In this document: piece after piece, positions 29,140-37,216 of the stretch
How positions within the stretch are numbered: position 1 is the first letter of the stretch
Layout: each line of letters opens with the position of its first letter
Assembly: GCA_963840785.1 (NCBI GenBank)
Contig: CAWJAF010000015.1
Span: forward strand, 186,001 to 250,000
From: JALYOK01 sp963840785
GTDB taxonomy: Bacteria > Pseudomonadota > Gammaproteobacteria > Burkholderiales > JALYOK01
Direction of reading: 5' to 3'
DNA length: 64,000 nucleotides
Notes under the pieces: generated by a model
The model's input: only the letters and a program-made list of their open reading frames with translations
The model's database searches: none
Told to the model about the DNA's origin: nothing
Translations under genes and position numbers: made by a program

Positions 29140-29700
29140 CTAAGCCTTGATCGCTGCCAGCGCGGCGGTAACCGCATCGTCGAAAACTGCGGACTGCGCG
29201 TGTGCGCGGGCGGTAGTCATGGCGCCTTGCAACGCTGCGAGCAACATACGCGCCAGCTTCGCGGCAGAAATATCGCGCCGCACTTCGCCATCGCGGCGCC
29301 CGTCGGACAATACGCCTTCAAGCCACGCAGCGTTTTCTTCAAAAAATTGCGTTACCACGGCCTGAACGGCGATCGGCAAATTGCCGAATTCCGCAGCCAG
29401 CACCCCGCACAGACAACCATTGCCATCTTTCAAGCTCTGACGATACAGCTCAGCATAGGCGGCGAGACGATGCTTCGCCGAAGCTTCGCGTGTCGAAATT
29501 GCCTCAAGTTCGCCACGAAAAAAATCTCGGTAGGCCTCGACCATTCCAACGCCGAGATCTTCTTTGTTTGGGAAATGATAATGAATGCTTGCCTTACGAA
29601 TGCCGACAACATCGCTAAGATGGGCGTAACTAAACCCCGCGTAGCCACTACGGCGTACCAGTTGTGTCGCTTCGTTAATTAAGGCTTCTCGCATTTCCAT
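29140..29700 (-). CDS. TetR/AcrR-family transcriptional repressor
   Basis: The 186-residue protein begins MEMREALINEATQLVRRSGY, followed by the helix-turn-helix YAHLSDVVGIRKASIHYHFP and NKEDLGVGMV, the TetR DNA-binding domain. The C-terminal ligand domain (NGCLCGVLAAEFGNLPIAVQ) resembles the YjdC/ComR-like branch with a Cys-containing pocket that may sense thiol-reactive compounds. The Met at 29700 was chosen because it begins the family consensus. A perfect palindrome sits 12 bases upstream and a second copy sits just after the gene, before the AhpD operon: autoregulation plus control of the operon is likely. Confidence 0.9.
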   Translation of the reverse strand: MEMREALINEATQLVRRSGYAGFSYAHLSDVVGIRKASIHYHFPNKEDLGVGMVEAYRDFFRGELEAISTREASAKHRLAAYAELYRQSLKDGNGCLCGVLAAEFGNLPIAVQAVVTQFFEENAAWLEGVLSDGRRDGEVRRDISAAKLARMLLAALQGAMTTARAHAQSAVFDDAVTAALAAIKA

Positions 29701-29711
29701 AGCTGATAGTC

Positions 29712-29727
29712 TACCAACTAGTTGGTA
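29712..29727. promoter_or_regulatory. Probable TetR operator, autoregulatory copy
   Basis: TACCAACTAGTTGGTA is a perfect 16-base palindrome 12 bases upstream of the tetR start, with a near copy at 29104-29119. Confidence 0.8.
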
Positions 29728-29893
29728 ATATGTCAAGGCTCGTTTTGGGCCACGACATATTGCACCGATTGGACTTCAAATAATTGGTGTCGATGCGCGA
29801 TGCCTCGCGGCGAGGCCGCAGCGAGCGTCGGCATTCACAAACCGTTGATCGCCAGCGTTCCAAATGCCATGTGTGAAAAGAAGCGCTAAAACC

Positions 29894-29956
29894 ATGATCA
29901 TCATGCAGGTACATGATGAACTAGTGTTCGAAGCACCGAACTCGGGCGTCGAATGA
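29894..29956 (+). pseudogene. Relic of the DNA polymerase I C-terminal motif
   Basis: The plus strand reads MIIMQVHDELVFEAPNSGVE and a stop. MIMQVHDELVFE is the conserved motif C (VHDE) of the family A polymerase active site. No other polymerase sequence is clearly readable before it, and about 45 residues of the normal C-terminus are missing after it. It looks like a short remnant of polA left at a rearrangement point. Confidence 0.5.
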
Positions 29957-30049
29957 ATTAAATCTGCGGCTCCCAATCTCACGACCGGCGTCGTAACGTT
30001 GACTGTGGCGTTGCTGTTAAAAATTTGCGCCGGTCCAAATTGGGAAACC

Positions 30050-30502
30050 GCGCACTAAGGTTGCCGCAGTTACGATCTTCCGTCAGAGTTTGGCGACCTC
30101 GCTCGGTTGATCGAGGTTGATGAGCAATCTGCCAGCAAACCCAAGTAATATCTGCGGTATTCATCATTTTTTCTGGCGCGAAACCATGAAGCACGCGCGA
30201 ACGGGCCGCGTTAGTCAGTCCGTCAAGGATGACAGGTACGACATGGATGCCGTTGGGTTGAAACTCGCGCGCCAACATGTCGTGGACAACGACGCGCGGG
30301 GCACCCTTGGCCTTGATTATTCCCTCGATGGTCGCGGCGACGTCAGTGTCCTGCGACAAGTCGATTTTGGAAGACTCATGCAATCCATTTTAGGCAGAAG
30401 AACGGCCTAGTCCCACCACATGATAATCGCCATCGGTTAAGCGTTTCCAAGGGCTTGTGCCAAGCCTGGTCCAGCGCCAGCGACAACAGCGAGTGACTTC
30501 GA
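30050..30502 (-). pseudogene. Short-chain dehydrogenase with the catalytic core deleted
   Basis: From right to left: KSLAVVAGAGPGLAQAL (NAD(P) Gly motif), a frame change near 30440, DGDYHVVGLGRS, KIDLSQDTDVAATIEGIIKA, GAPRVVVHD, then directly LAREFQPNGIHVVPVILDGL and NTADITWVCWQIAHQPRS, the C-terminal part of the SDR subgroup with WQIHRQPRSAW. The roughly 80 residues between VVVH and LAREFQ, which hold the catalytic Ser-Tyr-Lys, are missing without a frame change. After 30080 the sequence is unlike the family. No clear start codon is present. It is a pseudogene or an assembly collapse. Confidence 0.6.
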
Positions 30503-30511
30503 CGTTATTGT

Positions 30512-31354
30512 TTAATCTTTTCCAAACACAGTCAGCGCAATTCCAGCCAACACGACAACGCTGCCGATGAGCAGCCTGAAGTTAAGTGCTTCACCGATCA
30601 ACAATGCACCGCCGGCCGCTGCAACCATGGGCACTGCGAGTTGACTGGTTCCGGCCATGGCCACGGAGAGGCGCGGCAAGACTCGGTACCAAATGGCATA
30701 GCCCAGCGCTGAAGTGATTGCACCAGAAGCGACGGCCAAGGCAATACCTTCGACGCTGCGCTCAGAGGCATTCAAAAACTCCAGCGGAATAAACCCAAGC
30801 AGTGCCGCACCGACAAAGTTTCGGGCGGTCTTTTGCAAAGGTGAAACAGCACCGCGGCCATCCAATGTGTAAAAGCCCCAGGCAATTCCGGCAACGGCCA
30901 TGAGAGCCGTGGCTTTAAGTGGCGGCGCGGTTGCATTGGGCAACAGGAGCCAAACCAATCCGGCAAAAGCCAACGCCACGCCAGCATATTCCAACCACGA
31001 CATATGTGCACCCCTCATCTGCGCAACTATGAGCATAGTGAGTTGCACTGTCGCAAATAGAACGAGTGCACCGGTGGCGGTATTCATTTCAAGATAGGCA
31101 ATGGTGAAGGCGATGGCGTAGATAAACAACGTGGCGACACCCATCGTGTCCTTGCGGGTTGGCAGTACTGATCGCAAATTCTTTCTGCACAGAAGCCCAA
31201 GCATGAAAGCACCCGACAGCAACCGGATACAGGTGAAGTCAGCCGCACCGATCAATGATTGCGTCAAAGCCAGGCGCGTCAAAACGGAATTGCCGGCGAA
31301 GGCCAGAATGGCAAGCGCCGTAATAAACAACGTGCCGAGTATTGGCCGGGTCAC
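30512..31354 (-). CDS. EamA/DMT-superfamily transporter
   Basis: The 280-residue protein has ten hydrophobic segments in two EamA repeats: the first starts TLFITALAILAFAGNSVLTR, the second around KATALMAVAGIAWGFYTLDG, and the C-terminus VAAAGGALLIGEALNFRLLI carries the family's conserved Glu. DMT exporters move amino acids, metabolites or toxic compounds across the inner membrane. The frame is intact. It sits 62 bases before the second ChrR-type cupin gene in the same direction; they may be cotranscribed. Confidence 0.9.
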   Translation of the reverse strand: MTRPILGTLFITALAILAFAGNSVLTRLALTQSLIGAADFTCIRLLSGAFMLGLLCRKNLRSVLPTRKDTMGVATLFIYAIAFTIAYLEMNTATGALVLFATVQLTMLIVAQMRGAHMSWLEYAGVALAFAGLVWLLLPNATAPPLKATALMAVAGIAWGFYTLDGRGAVSPLQKTARNFVGAALLGFIPLEFLNASERSVEGIALAVASGAITSALGYAIWYRVLPRLSVAMAGTSQLAVPMVAAAGGALLIGEALNFRLLIGSVVVLAGIALTVFGKD

Positions 31355-31416
31355 AGTTCTATCGCAGTCCGTTTATCAGATTCATAGCAACGAGAGCCGT
31401 GACCCGAAATAACTTG

Positions 31417-32098
31417 TTAGCTGCACGGTGCGATGGGAGTTACTGAGAGATGATCGTGCTTGATCCGAACGCGGGTTGGTGATGCCCCTGTCTTGATTAC
31501 AGCAGAACCGCCCTTTGGCGATCTGAGCCAGGAATTGCGGCTGAAAGATTCTCCACTTTCCGTGACGCTGCCTTCCAGCACCAGAACGTCAGCGCCGTTG
31601 GGTGCTGCAAGCTTGATCTGGGCGTTGGCTGCCCAGCGTTCCATGCTTACGTCTTCACGACCATCGTTGAATAGTGGCAAAACTTGAACGCCCGTTCGCT
31701 TTGCATCATCAACAAATTTCATCTTGTTGGTGTCGATGCCTACGTGTGTGCGGTCAGCCATAGCAAACTGCCGGAGCTTGACGGAAATCACGCAGCCGGG
31801 TTTTGCACCCCGGCGTGTGTGAAGACTCCGGTGGGCTGCAGATATAGCTCCCCGCGGGAAAGTCACCCGGTTCATCTTGAAACACGCCTTCCAGAACCGC
31901 AAACTCTTCAGCGCCTGTGTGAACATGTGACGCGAACTTGCTTTCTGGCGCATAGCGGACGATGGTTGTTGCACGCGCCACTTCGCCGCCCAAACGGTCA
32001 AGCATGCGCCTATCCACACCCCGCATGGGTAACTTTACCCGGTCGAACTTTTCCGCATGAACGGCGACGCTTTCATTGAAATTGGCATTAAGTTCCAT
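31417..32098 (-). CDS. Double-domain cupin of the ChrR type, copy 2 (frameshifted)
   Basis: MELNANFNESVAVHAEKFDR and VDRRMLDRLGGEVARATTIV are closely similar to the paralogue at 27394-28074. The first cupin has SKFASHVHTGAEEFAVLEGV and GSYICSPPESSHTPG. After a frame change near 31812 the protein continues KPGCVISVKLRQFAMADRTH and a second cupin with KLAAPNGADVLVLEGSVTES. About 227 residues. A GST relic lies just upstream in the same orientation, so the cupin-GST gene pair appears to be duplicated. Confidence 0.8.
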
Positions 32099-32115
32099 CT
32101 ACGCGTTCCTTGCGT

Positions 32116-32235
32116 TTATCCAGCAATGCTAGGGCATATTGCCACTTCAGCACGCCAAGCATTCAAGTTCTTGCAGTCTGAAGGGATGTCGACTTTTGCG
32201 AAGTCCGCAAATCCAAATCCACAAATTTTCTGATT
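32116..32235 (-). pseudogene. C-terminal relic of a glutathione S-transferase
   Basis: In one frame the minus strand reads VNQKICGFGFADFAKVDIPS, then CKNLNAWRAEVAICPSIAG and a stop. The intact GST at 28086 ends FAGLAFADFAKIEVP...NLKAWRARVAARPSV, a clear match over about 35 residues. Nothing of the N-terminal domain is found upstream. Its stop lies 18 bases before the second cupin start, mirroring the GST-cupin order of the other copy. Confidence 0.75.
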
Positions 32236-32561
32236 GACAGACTATCGCGATGAAACATCCATCGTATCTTAGCTAACATGGCCAGAGTAATCACTCCTCT
32301 ATTCGCCCCGCTCAAAATCTAAGCAGAGTAGTCGATTGATGTGGCCTGCATCTCAATAAAAAAAGTGACTTCCTTTGGCTTCACTCCCGACGAAAATCAA
32401 CAAACTGAAAGTGGCGAATCGGAAAATTAAACGCCCTTTTCCACCAGCCATCAGTCTATTGCTAAGCTGGCGAAGCGTCCATCGTGCAATTTGTGACGCG
32501 TCGCTACATTTGCGCCAAAGTATCGCATGCGGGTTTCGATAGAACTCTTAAAAATACCCAT
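32236..32561. other. Intergenic region, no gene seen
   Basis: About 325 AT-richer bases between the GST relic and the haloacid dehalogenase gene. I see no supported frame, hairpin terminator or repeat. It may contain decayed upstream parts of the GST relic. Confidence 0.4.
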
Positions 32562-33236
32562 CTATTCAGCATCCATTGCGATGATTCGATCCGCAACTTG
32601 AATGAGATCGGGTTCCACTATGTCCGGTCGCTCGAACAGAGGATTCAACACCATGCCTGCGCGTGAAATGAATGCAGCTTGGCAGCCGGCGCGCATTGCT
32701 CCGGCAACATCCCAAGAGTGCGCGGCAATCAATCTGGTTGCTCCGGGGTCAACACCCATGGTCTTCGCGGCGTAGTGATATACCTTGGCTGCGGGTTTCA
32801 GACTTTTTACTTCGTCGACGGATATGATTTTCTCGAGAAACGATGCCAGGCCGGCGTTTTGCAATTGTGCCTGAGCAACAGCGGGCGGCGAGTTGGTCAA
32901 CGATGCCATACGGTAACCAGCTGCATGCAGCTTCCGAAAAGCGGGCAGCACGTCGGGATGCGGCGGGAGCGTTCGCATCCCACCGACAATCGCCGAACGA
33001 TCGGTGTCGCTTATTGCAATGCCATAGCGCTCTGCCATCATATCCAGCGCCGAGCGCGCGACTGTCCCGAAGTCACGATAACTGTCGGTAATCACTGTCA
33101 GCATTGCGCTCTGCAATACCTGACCAAACCACTGGTACAAGATATTCTCGTCACCAAAAATGCGCTTGAAATGCGGCGCTAGCGCACGCAAATCCAGCAA
33201 CGACTCGTTAACGTCAAGTAGCAATACGCTTTTCAT
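32562..33236 (-). CDS. Haloacid dehalogenase type II (HAD superfamily)
   Basis: The 224-residue protein shows the HAD motifs: SVLLLDVNESLLDL with the nucleophile Asp near residue 8 (motif I), MASLTNSPPAVAQAQLQNAG with Thr-Asn (motif II), VKSLKPAAKVYHYAAKTMGV with the Lys (motif III) and LIAAHSWDVAGAMRAGCQAA (motif IV, SxWDxxGA), which is specific for L-2-haloacid dehalogenases. The helical cap (ILYQWFGQVLQSAM) follows motif I as in type II enzymes. The enzyme would hydrolyse 2-haloacids to hydroxyacids. Frame intact; same strand as the peroxiredoxin gene, 39 bases downstream. Confidence 0.9.
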   Translation of the reverse strand: MKSVLLLDVNESLLDLRALAPHFKRIFGDENILYQWFGQVLQSAMLTVITDSYRDFGTVARSALDMMAERYGIAISDTDRSAIVGGMRTLPPHPDVLPAFRKLHAAGYRMASLTNSPPAVAQAQLQNAGLASFLEKIISVDEVKSLKPAAKVYHYAAKTMGVDPGATRLIAAHSWDVAGAMRAGCQAAFISRAGMVLNPLFERPDIVEPDLIQVADRIIAMDAE

Positions 33237-33275
33237 TGGTTCGTCTCACTTCGTGAGGGTTGTATTTAAATTGTT

Positions 33276-33824
33276 TTACACTTCACCCGTATACTCACCA
33301 CGCGCCGGATAGTTGCTGGCAATTGCAAAATCGAGTGCGCCCAGAAGGTCCTGGAACTCAGGGCGTGCAAACGGCATCGTCTGAACCGCTCCGTAATAAA
33401 GTGTGCCATCCGGCCTAACTATGAAAACGCCGGGTTCACTGAAGAGTGCGGGCTCCTCGATCCCGAGCGAGGTCTTGCCCTTCGAGGTGGAAATGTAGAG
33501 GCCCCATTGTCGCGCGCTTTTGAGGCTCAATCCGTAGGCAAATCTTAAGGCGCTGGCCTTGATCTTGTCAGCCATCGCTTTGCCGCGTTCTTCATCGTCG
33601 CTACTTACCGCGAGAACTCGAACCCCGCGTTTTTCGAACTCGGGCATCAAGCGCTCAAGTTCCATGAGGTACTTAGCGCAAACGGGACAGTGATAGCCGC
33701 GATAAAAGACCAGTAAATCGAAGCGCTCTCCCGGCGTTTCACCTAAGACAAATCGTCCACCTGTCGTCAAAGGTACGTTCAAGGTAGGAACGGGTTTACG
33801 TGGCAATAGAGGTATTGCGGTCAT
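33276..33824 (-). CDS. AhpC/TSA-family peroxiredoxin-like protein
   Basis: The 182-residue protein starts TAIPLLPRKPVPTLNVPLTT, followed by FDLLVFYRGYHCPVCAKYLM with a CPVC pair at the peroxidatic position, MPEFEKRGVRVLAVSSDDEE and FSEPGVFIVRPDGTLYYGAV. This fits the redoxin-domain family whose members carry CxxC. The Met at 33824 begins the family consensus. It is divergent from the AraC regulator at 33988, sharing a 163-base promoter region, so the regulator may control it and the dehalogenase. Confidence 0.88.
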   Translation of the reverse strand: MTAIPLLPRKPVPTLNVPLTTGGRFVLGETPGERFDLLVFYRGYHCPVCAKYLMELERLMPEFEKRGVRVLAVSSDDEERGKAMADKIKASALRFAYGLSLKSARQWGLYISTSKGKTSLGIEEPALFSEPGVFIVRPDGTLYYGAVQTMPFARPEFQDLLGALDFAIASNYPARGEYTGEV

Positions 33825-33987
33825 AGCGACTCCTTTCGAATTCACGCAGGCTGGCAATAGTCGGCCTGCATACGGTTAAGAAAAAGTTGAGACCAAGCTG
33901 AAACTGCGACACTGCTTGACCAATGAAACGAAGTATGCTGAACTATGGGCAACAATTAGTCCATTTTCGTTAGCCGTTCGTTCAAAT

Positions 33988-34839
33988 ATGAGAAACAATC
34001 CTCGCTTGGATCGGTTATCGGCACTGCTGGAAGGTTTGGCTCCCCGTGTCGAGGTTATCCAGTTTGCTACCGACCTTTCTGAAATCACTGTCGCAGCATC
34101 CGCGGAACAATCTTTGCATGTCTATGTTCTCACGCACGGGCAGATGCACCTGCATATTGCTTCTCACGAAAGCGCAATGGTTACTGCCCCCGCCATCGTT
34201 GTTTGTCACGCGAACACCGCCCACGCACTGAAGCCCGTGTCGCAAGAAGGACTGCAAAATCTGATGTGCCTGAAGGCTTTCATGGCCGGGCCGATTGCCT
34301 CGCTGTTGCTCCGCGAGTTTGTCGAAGCTCACGTTGTGCCACTGGAACAGACTGACCCATCACTGCGTCATGTGATCGGTTTAATCTCCGCCGAGCTGCT
34401 TCAACCCCGTTGTGGCCAATCGACGCTGCTCGATAGAGCTGGAGACATCCTGTTTATTGGCCTTCTTCGACACCTGATCGCGCATCCAAAAAATTCTCAG
34501 GGACTGTTTAGCGGTTTGGCGGACCCGAGAATCGCTCTTTCATTGGTAGCCATCCATACAAAGCCACAAGACAATTGGATCCTTGCAAGGCTGGCGGAAG
34601 AAGCCGGCATGTCTCGCACTTCATTCGCAGTAACTTTTCGCGACGTTATGAATCAACCACCGGGAAAATATCTTTCAAACATACGTATGTCACTCGCTCG
34701 GCGCGCAGTGCAATCCGGAAAGGGACTAAAGCAAGCCGCGCGATACGCGGGATATGCGAGCACATCCGCGCTGTCTCGCGCCTTATCCAAGGCTGAAAAA
34801 CGAAATCCGACTGCGCACCCCATTCTCTCCGCGCTTTAG
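33988..34839 (+). CDS. AraC-family transcriptional regulator
   Basis: The 283-residue protein has an N-terminal cupin-like sensor (YVLTHGQMHLHIASHESAMV, APAIVVCHANTAHALKPV) as in the cupin_6/AraC group, and a C-terminal pair of helix-turn-helices: NWILARLAEEAGMSRTSFAV and QAARYAGYASTSALSRALSK, joined by PPGKYLSNIRMSLARRAV. The Met at 33988 starts MRNNPRLDRLSALLEGLAPR, the family's usual opening. Divergent from the peroxiredoxin-dehalogenase pair, which it likely regulates. Confidence 0.9.
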   Translation: MRNNPRLDRLSALLEGLAPRVEVIQFATDLSEITVAASAEQSLHVYVLTHGQMHLHIASHESAMVTAPAIVVCHANTAHALKPVSQEGLQNLMCLKAFMAGPIASLLLREFVEAHVVPLEQTDPSLRHVIGLISAELLQPRCGQSTLLDRAGDILFIGLLRHLIAHPKNSQGLFSGLADPRIALSLVAIHTKPQDNWILARLAEEAGMSRTSFAVTFRDVMNQPPGKYLSNIRMSLARRAVQSGKGLKQAARYAGYASTSALSRALSKAEKRNPTAHPILSAL

Positions 34840-34937
34840 CCCACTTGATTGACTTTGGGTTCGATTAAAAACGCGACCGTGCACGGCAAACAATCGGGTA
34901 ATTGCCCAGAATTTGCTCCATGAGGAAACGCAACTTA

Positions 34938-35281
34938 ATGGATTCGGCGATGCCAGTTGACATGCCAAATGCCAATTTCAGCCTCGATGGAAAAACCATT
35001 GCCGTCACCGGCGGCCGTGGCACCGGGCGAATCATTGCACTGGCGTGCGCCAATGCGGGTGCGGATATAGTCGTGAGTAGCCGCAAATTGAGGCAATTGC
35101 TGTTTTCGTCAACGATGCCGGATCGATTCTGGTAAAGCCTTCGATTGATTCTACGGAAGAAGAATACGATTCGATAATGAACGTGAATTTAAAAGGTGCG
35201 TTTTTCGCCAGACCTCAGATGGCGCGGCGCATGGTAACGGGCCATTCGTTGCTGGTCGATGGCGGTTTTACTATTGTTTGA
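34938..35281 (+). pseudogene. Second short-chain dehydrogenase with internal deletions
   Basis: FSLDGKTIAVTGGRGTGRII shows the Rossmann start (TGGxGxG); ALACANAGADIVVSSRK follows. After a jump and a frame change come VFVNDAGSILVKPSIDS (the NNAG motif as NDAG), EEEYDSIMNVNLKGAFFARP and QMARRM, and then, without the Ser and YxxxK catalytic segment, TGHSLLVDGGFTIV and a stop. About 50 residues are missing after SRK and about 100 after ARRM. It lies 98 bases after the AraC gene. Confidence 0.65.
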
Positions 35282-35314
35282 TTTCTTAATCGATCTGCTA
35301 AACGGAGGAATACA

Positions 35315-35857
35315 ATGCAAGCAATAAAATCAATCTGGCTTTCCGGCATGCGGCGCATTGATTGGCGTTGCGTATTCCTTGCCGCCTTGTTTCTCCCCCA
35401 AATCACGTGGAGCGAAGAGATGAACCTCGACCGAGAGAAAGCCGCCCTAGAAGGAAACTGGCGACTCGAAGAATCGCTGGCGGACGATGAAGTGCTGCAT
35501 CCACCGCAGGCCGATGGGCGCATGTCATTGCATGACGGCGCGATGATGATATTGATGCATCGCGAAAGCCAGGGTACGCGAAAATCGAACTATGGCTACG
35601 GAACCTACACGCTCACCAAAGACACCTGGCGTTTTGGCTACGATCGTTACGTTACGTTCAACGATACCGGATCCGCGATCACCGCAGGTGGCGCCCCATT
35701 CGTTGGGCAACGAACTTATCAACTCAAAATGGACGGAGATAAACTCGTCGGCGATAACGACAATGGGGCATGGACATTTATGTTTGACGGTGACGCAATG
35801 ACCTATTCGGGAAAAGGCAAGCCGATCAGAAAATGGCGCCGAATACCAGCGAAATAG
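35315..35857 (+). CDS. Exported lipocalin-like protein of unknown function
   Basis: The 180-residue product has an N-terminal hydrophobic stretch (CVFLAALFLPQITWS) after a basic region, probably a signal peptide. The mature part reads ALEGNWRLEESLADDEVLHP, then GYGTYTLTKDTWRFGYDRYV, GQRTYQLKMDGDKLVGDNDN and WTFMFDGDAMTYSGKGKPI. The LxGxWxLxE opening and repeated short strands resemble lipocalin-like or DUF1579-type beta barrels that bind small lipophilic molecules. A ribosome site (GGAGGA) precedes the ATG. Frame intact. Confidence 0.7.
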   Translation: MQAIKSIWLSGMRRIDWRCVFLAALFLPQITWSEEMNLDREKAALEGNWRLEESLADDEVLHPPQADGRMSLHDGAMMILMHRESQGTRKSNYGYGTYTLTKDTWRFGYDRYVTFNDTGSAITAGGAPFVGQRTYQLKMDGDKLVGDNDNGAWTFMFDGDAMTYSGKGKPIRKWRRIPAK

Positions 35858-35884
35858 CGCGGCCTAACTCACCCATATCCACCT

Positions 35885-36265
35885 TCAATAGTCGTACTTA
35901 ATATATCGGAAGCGCTGGTCTTCGTTCGGCGTACCTTCCAAGCCTTTCGCTTCCAGCTTCGGCTGCCAGTGAACCACCGACTCGATCTTCTTCGCCAACT
36001 CAAAATCCTTGTTGGTGATACCCTTGGCCGAATGGGTGCAAAGCTTGACGATCACGAAGGCATAAGACACCGTTAGATCGGGATGATGCCACGCCGCTTC
36101 GGCGAGATGACCGACGGTGTTGACCACCATCAGCGTGCCTTTCCAACCCTCGGTTTTGTATTTACGGCGTAGCCACCCGTCTTCGAAAAACCATTTCGGC
36201 AACTCGCTCTCGAGTTTAGCTTTGATTTCACTTTCCGAATAAACTCGTTCCTTGGCTTGTTCCAT
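35885..36265 (-). CDS. Pterin-4a-carbinolamine dehydratase
   Basis: The 126-residue protein has the family signature VGHLAEAAWHHPDLTVSYAF with the His-His-Pro catalytic site, then VIVKLCTHSAKGITNKDFEL. It dehydrates 4a-hydroxy-tetrahydropterins. Homologues are known as phenylalanine hydroxylase partners, but also occur next to tetrahydromethanopterin genes in methylotrophs; the fhc operon 1 kb away makes the second role plausible. No phenylalanine hydroxylase is in the window. The Met at 36265 was chosen over an upstream Met that would add an unusual extension. Confidence 0.88.
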   Translation of the reverse strand: MEQAKERVYSESEIKAKLESELPKWFFEDGWLRRKYKTEGWKGTLMVVNTVGHLAEAAWHHPDLTVSYAFVIVKLCTHSAKGITNKDFELAKKIESVVHWQPKLEAKGLEGTPNEDQRFRYIKYDY

Positions 36266-36303
36266 GATTTTCTCCGTTACGTATCTCACCGTTCGACCAC
36301 AAC

Positions 36304-36420
36304 GTCAGGCAATTGATTCATTCTGCCACAGGGCAGCTCGGTCGCGGGCACCATCCCAAGAGCCGCATGGATGTTGGCTGTCATGGCAGGCATTGCCACG
36401 AGCCGCACTGACTCTGGCTC
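36304..36420. repeat. Dispersed repeat, family C copy with inverted ends
   Basis: GTCAGGCAATTG at the left and AAGAGCCGCATGGATGTTGG with GGCAGGCATTGCC at the right give several complementary blocks (GGCAGCTCGG / GAGCC). The AAGAGCCGCATGGAT core is shared with 39049 and 60435. Boundaries are approximate. Confidence 0.4.
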
Positions 36421-36493
36421 GTGGCGCAGTGCCTCATCCATAACCTTAAAGATTTTTCCCCCGGCGCCACGCGATCCTGAGAAAATTAACTCC

Positions 36494-37216
36494 ATGCAAC
36501 CGATTCAGTCTTCCGCCCCTATCGCAACCGACGGCGCACCCGCGCAACCGCACGCGTGGTATCGCCAGATCCTCCCGCGAATTCGCACTCACAACCTGTT
36601 GAAGTCCATCGGGACTACGGCTTACATGAGCGTGTTCTTCATCGCTTATTTTCATTTAATGAAGAATCCAAGCGCCGCCGTCACCGTGATGCCCGTCACC
36701 GCGATCGATGACCTGATACCCTTTCAACCGCTGGCTTTGGTTCCCTATCTGACTTTGTGGGTTTACGTTTCGCTGCCGGCGGCGCTGATTTTGCATCGAC
36801 GTGAGCTCATCGGTTATGGATGGTGGGTCGCGGGACTCTGTGTGGCGGGACTCACGTGCTTTTATTTTTGGCCGACCACTGTGCTGCTGCCGACGGAGGA
36901 ATGGAGCAAACATGCGAGCTTCAGCATGTTGCAAGGGGTAGACGCGGCCGCAAACGCGTGTCCGTCGATGCATGTCGCCGTCGCCGTGTTCTCGGCGTTC
37001 TGGCTCAACTATATTTTGCGCGACATCGGTGCACCGCCGATGGCGCGTACATTCAACTGGCTGTGGTTCATCGCCATCACCTACTCCACCATGGCGATTA
37101 AACAACATGTGTTGATCGATGTGATCGCGGGATTGGCTTTGGGCTTGATGTTTGCGCTGCCGTCGTTGCGGTATCGGCGTCGTACGCTGAACGTTCGTAG
37201 GGTGGATCAAGCGTAG
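36494..37216 (+). CDS. PAP2-family membrane phosphatase
   Basis: The 240-residue protein has about six transmembrane helices (for example TAYMSVFFIAYFHLM, LALVPYLTLWVYVSLPAALI, WWVAGLCVAGLTCFYFW). The PAP2 motifs are ACPSMHVAVAVFSAFWL and KQHVLIDVIAGLALG, with the catalytic histidines. Such enzymes dephosphorylate lipid phosphates such as phosphatidic acid or undecaprenyl pyrophosphate, or act as inositolphosphorylceramide-synthase-like proteins. The last residues VRRVDQA are encoded by the left arm of a dispersed palindrome (37198-37266), so the stop codon is repeat-derived. Confidence 0.85.
   Translation: MQPIQSSAPIATDGAPAQPHAWYRQILPRIRTHNLLKSIGTTAYMSVFFIAYFHLMKNPSAAVTVMPVTAIDDLIPFQPLALVPYLTLWVYVSLPAALILHRRELIGYGWWVAGLCVAGLTCFYFWPTTVLLPTEEWSKHASFSMLQGVDAAANACPSMHVAVAVFSAFWLNYILRDIGAPPMARTFNWLWFIAITYSTMAIKQHVLIDVIAGLALGLMFALPSLRYRRRTLNVRRVDQA

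Noticed and set aside
29740..35281. Prophage or integrative element explaining the relic-rich region
   Set aside because: No integrase, phage structural gene, tRNA target or direct repeats were found; relics are of ordinary metabolic genes.
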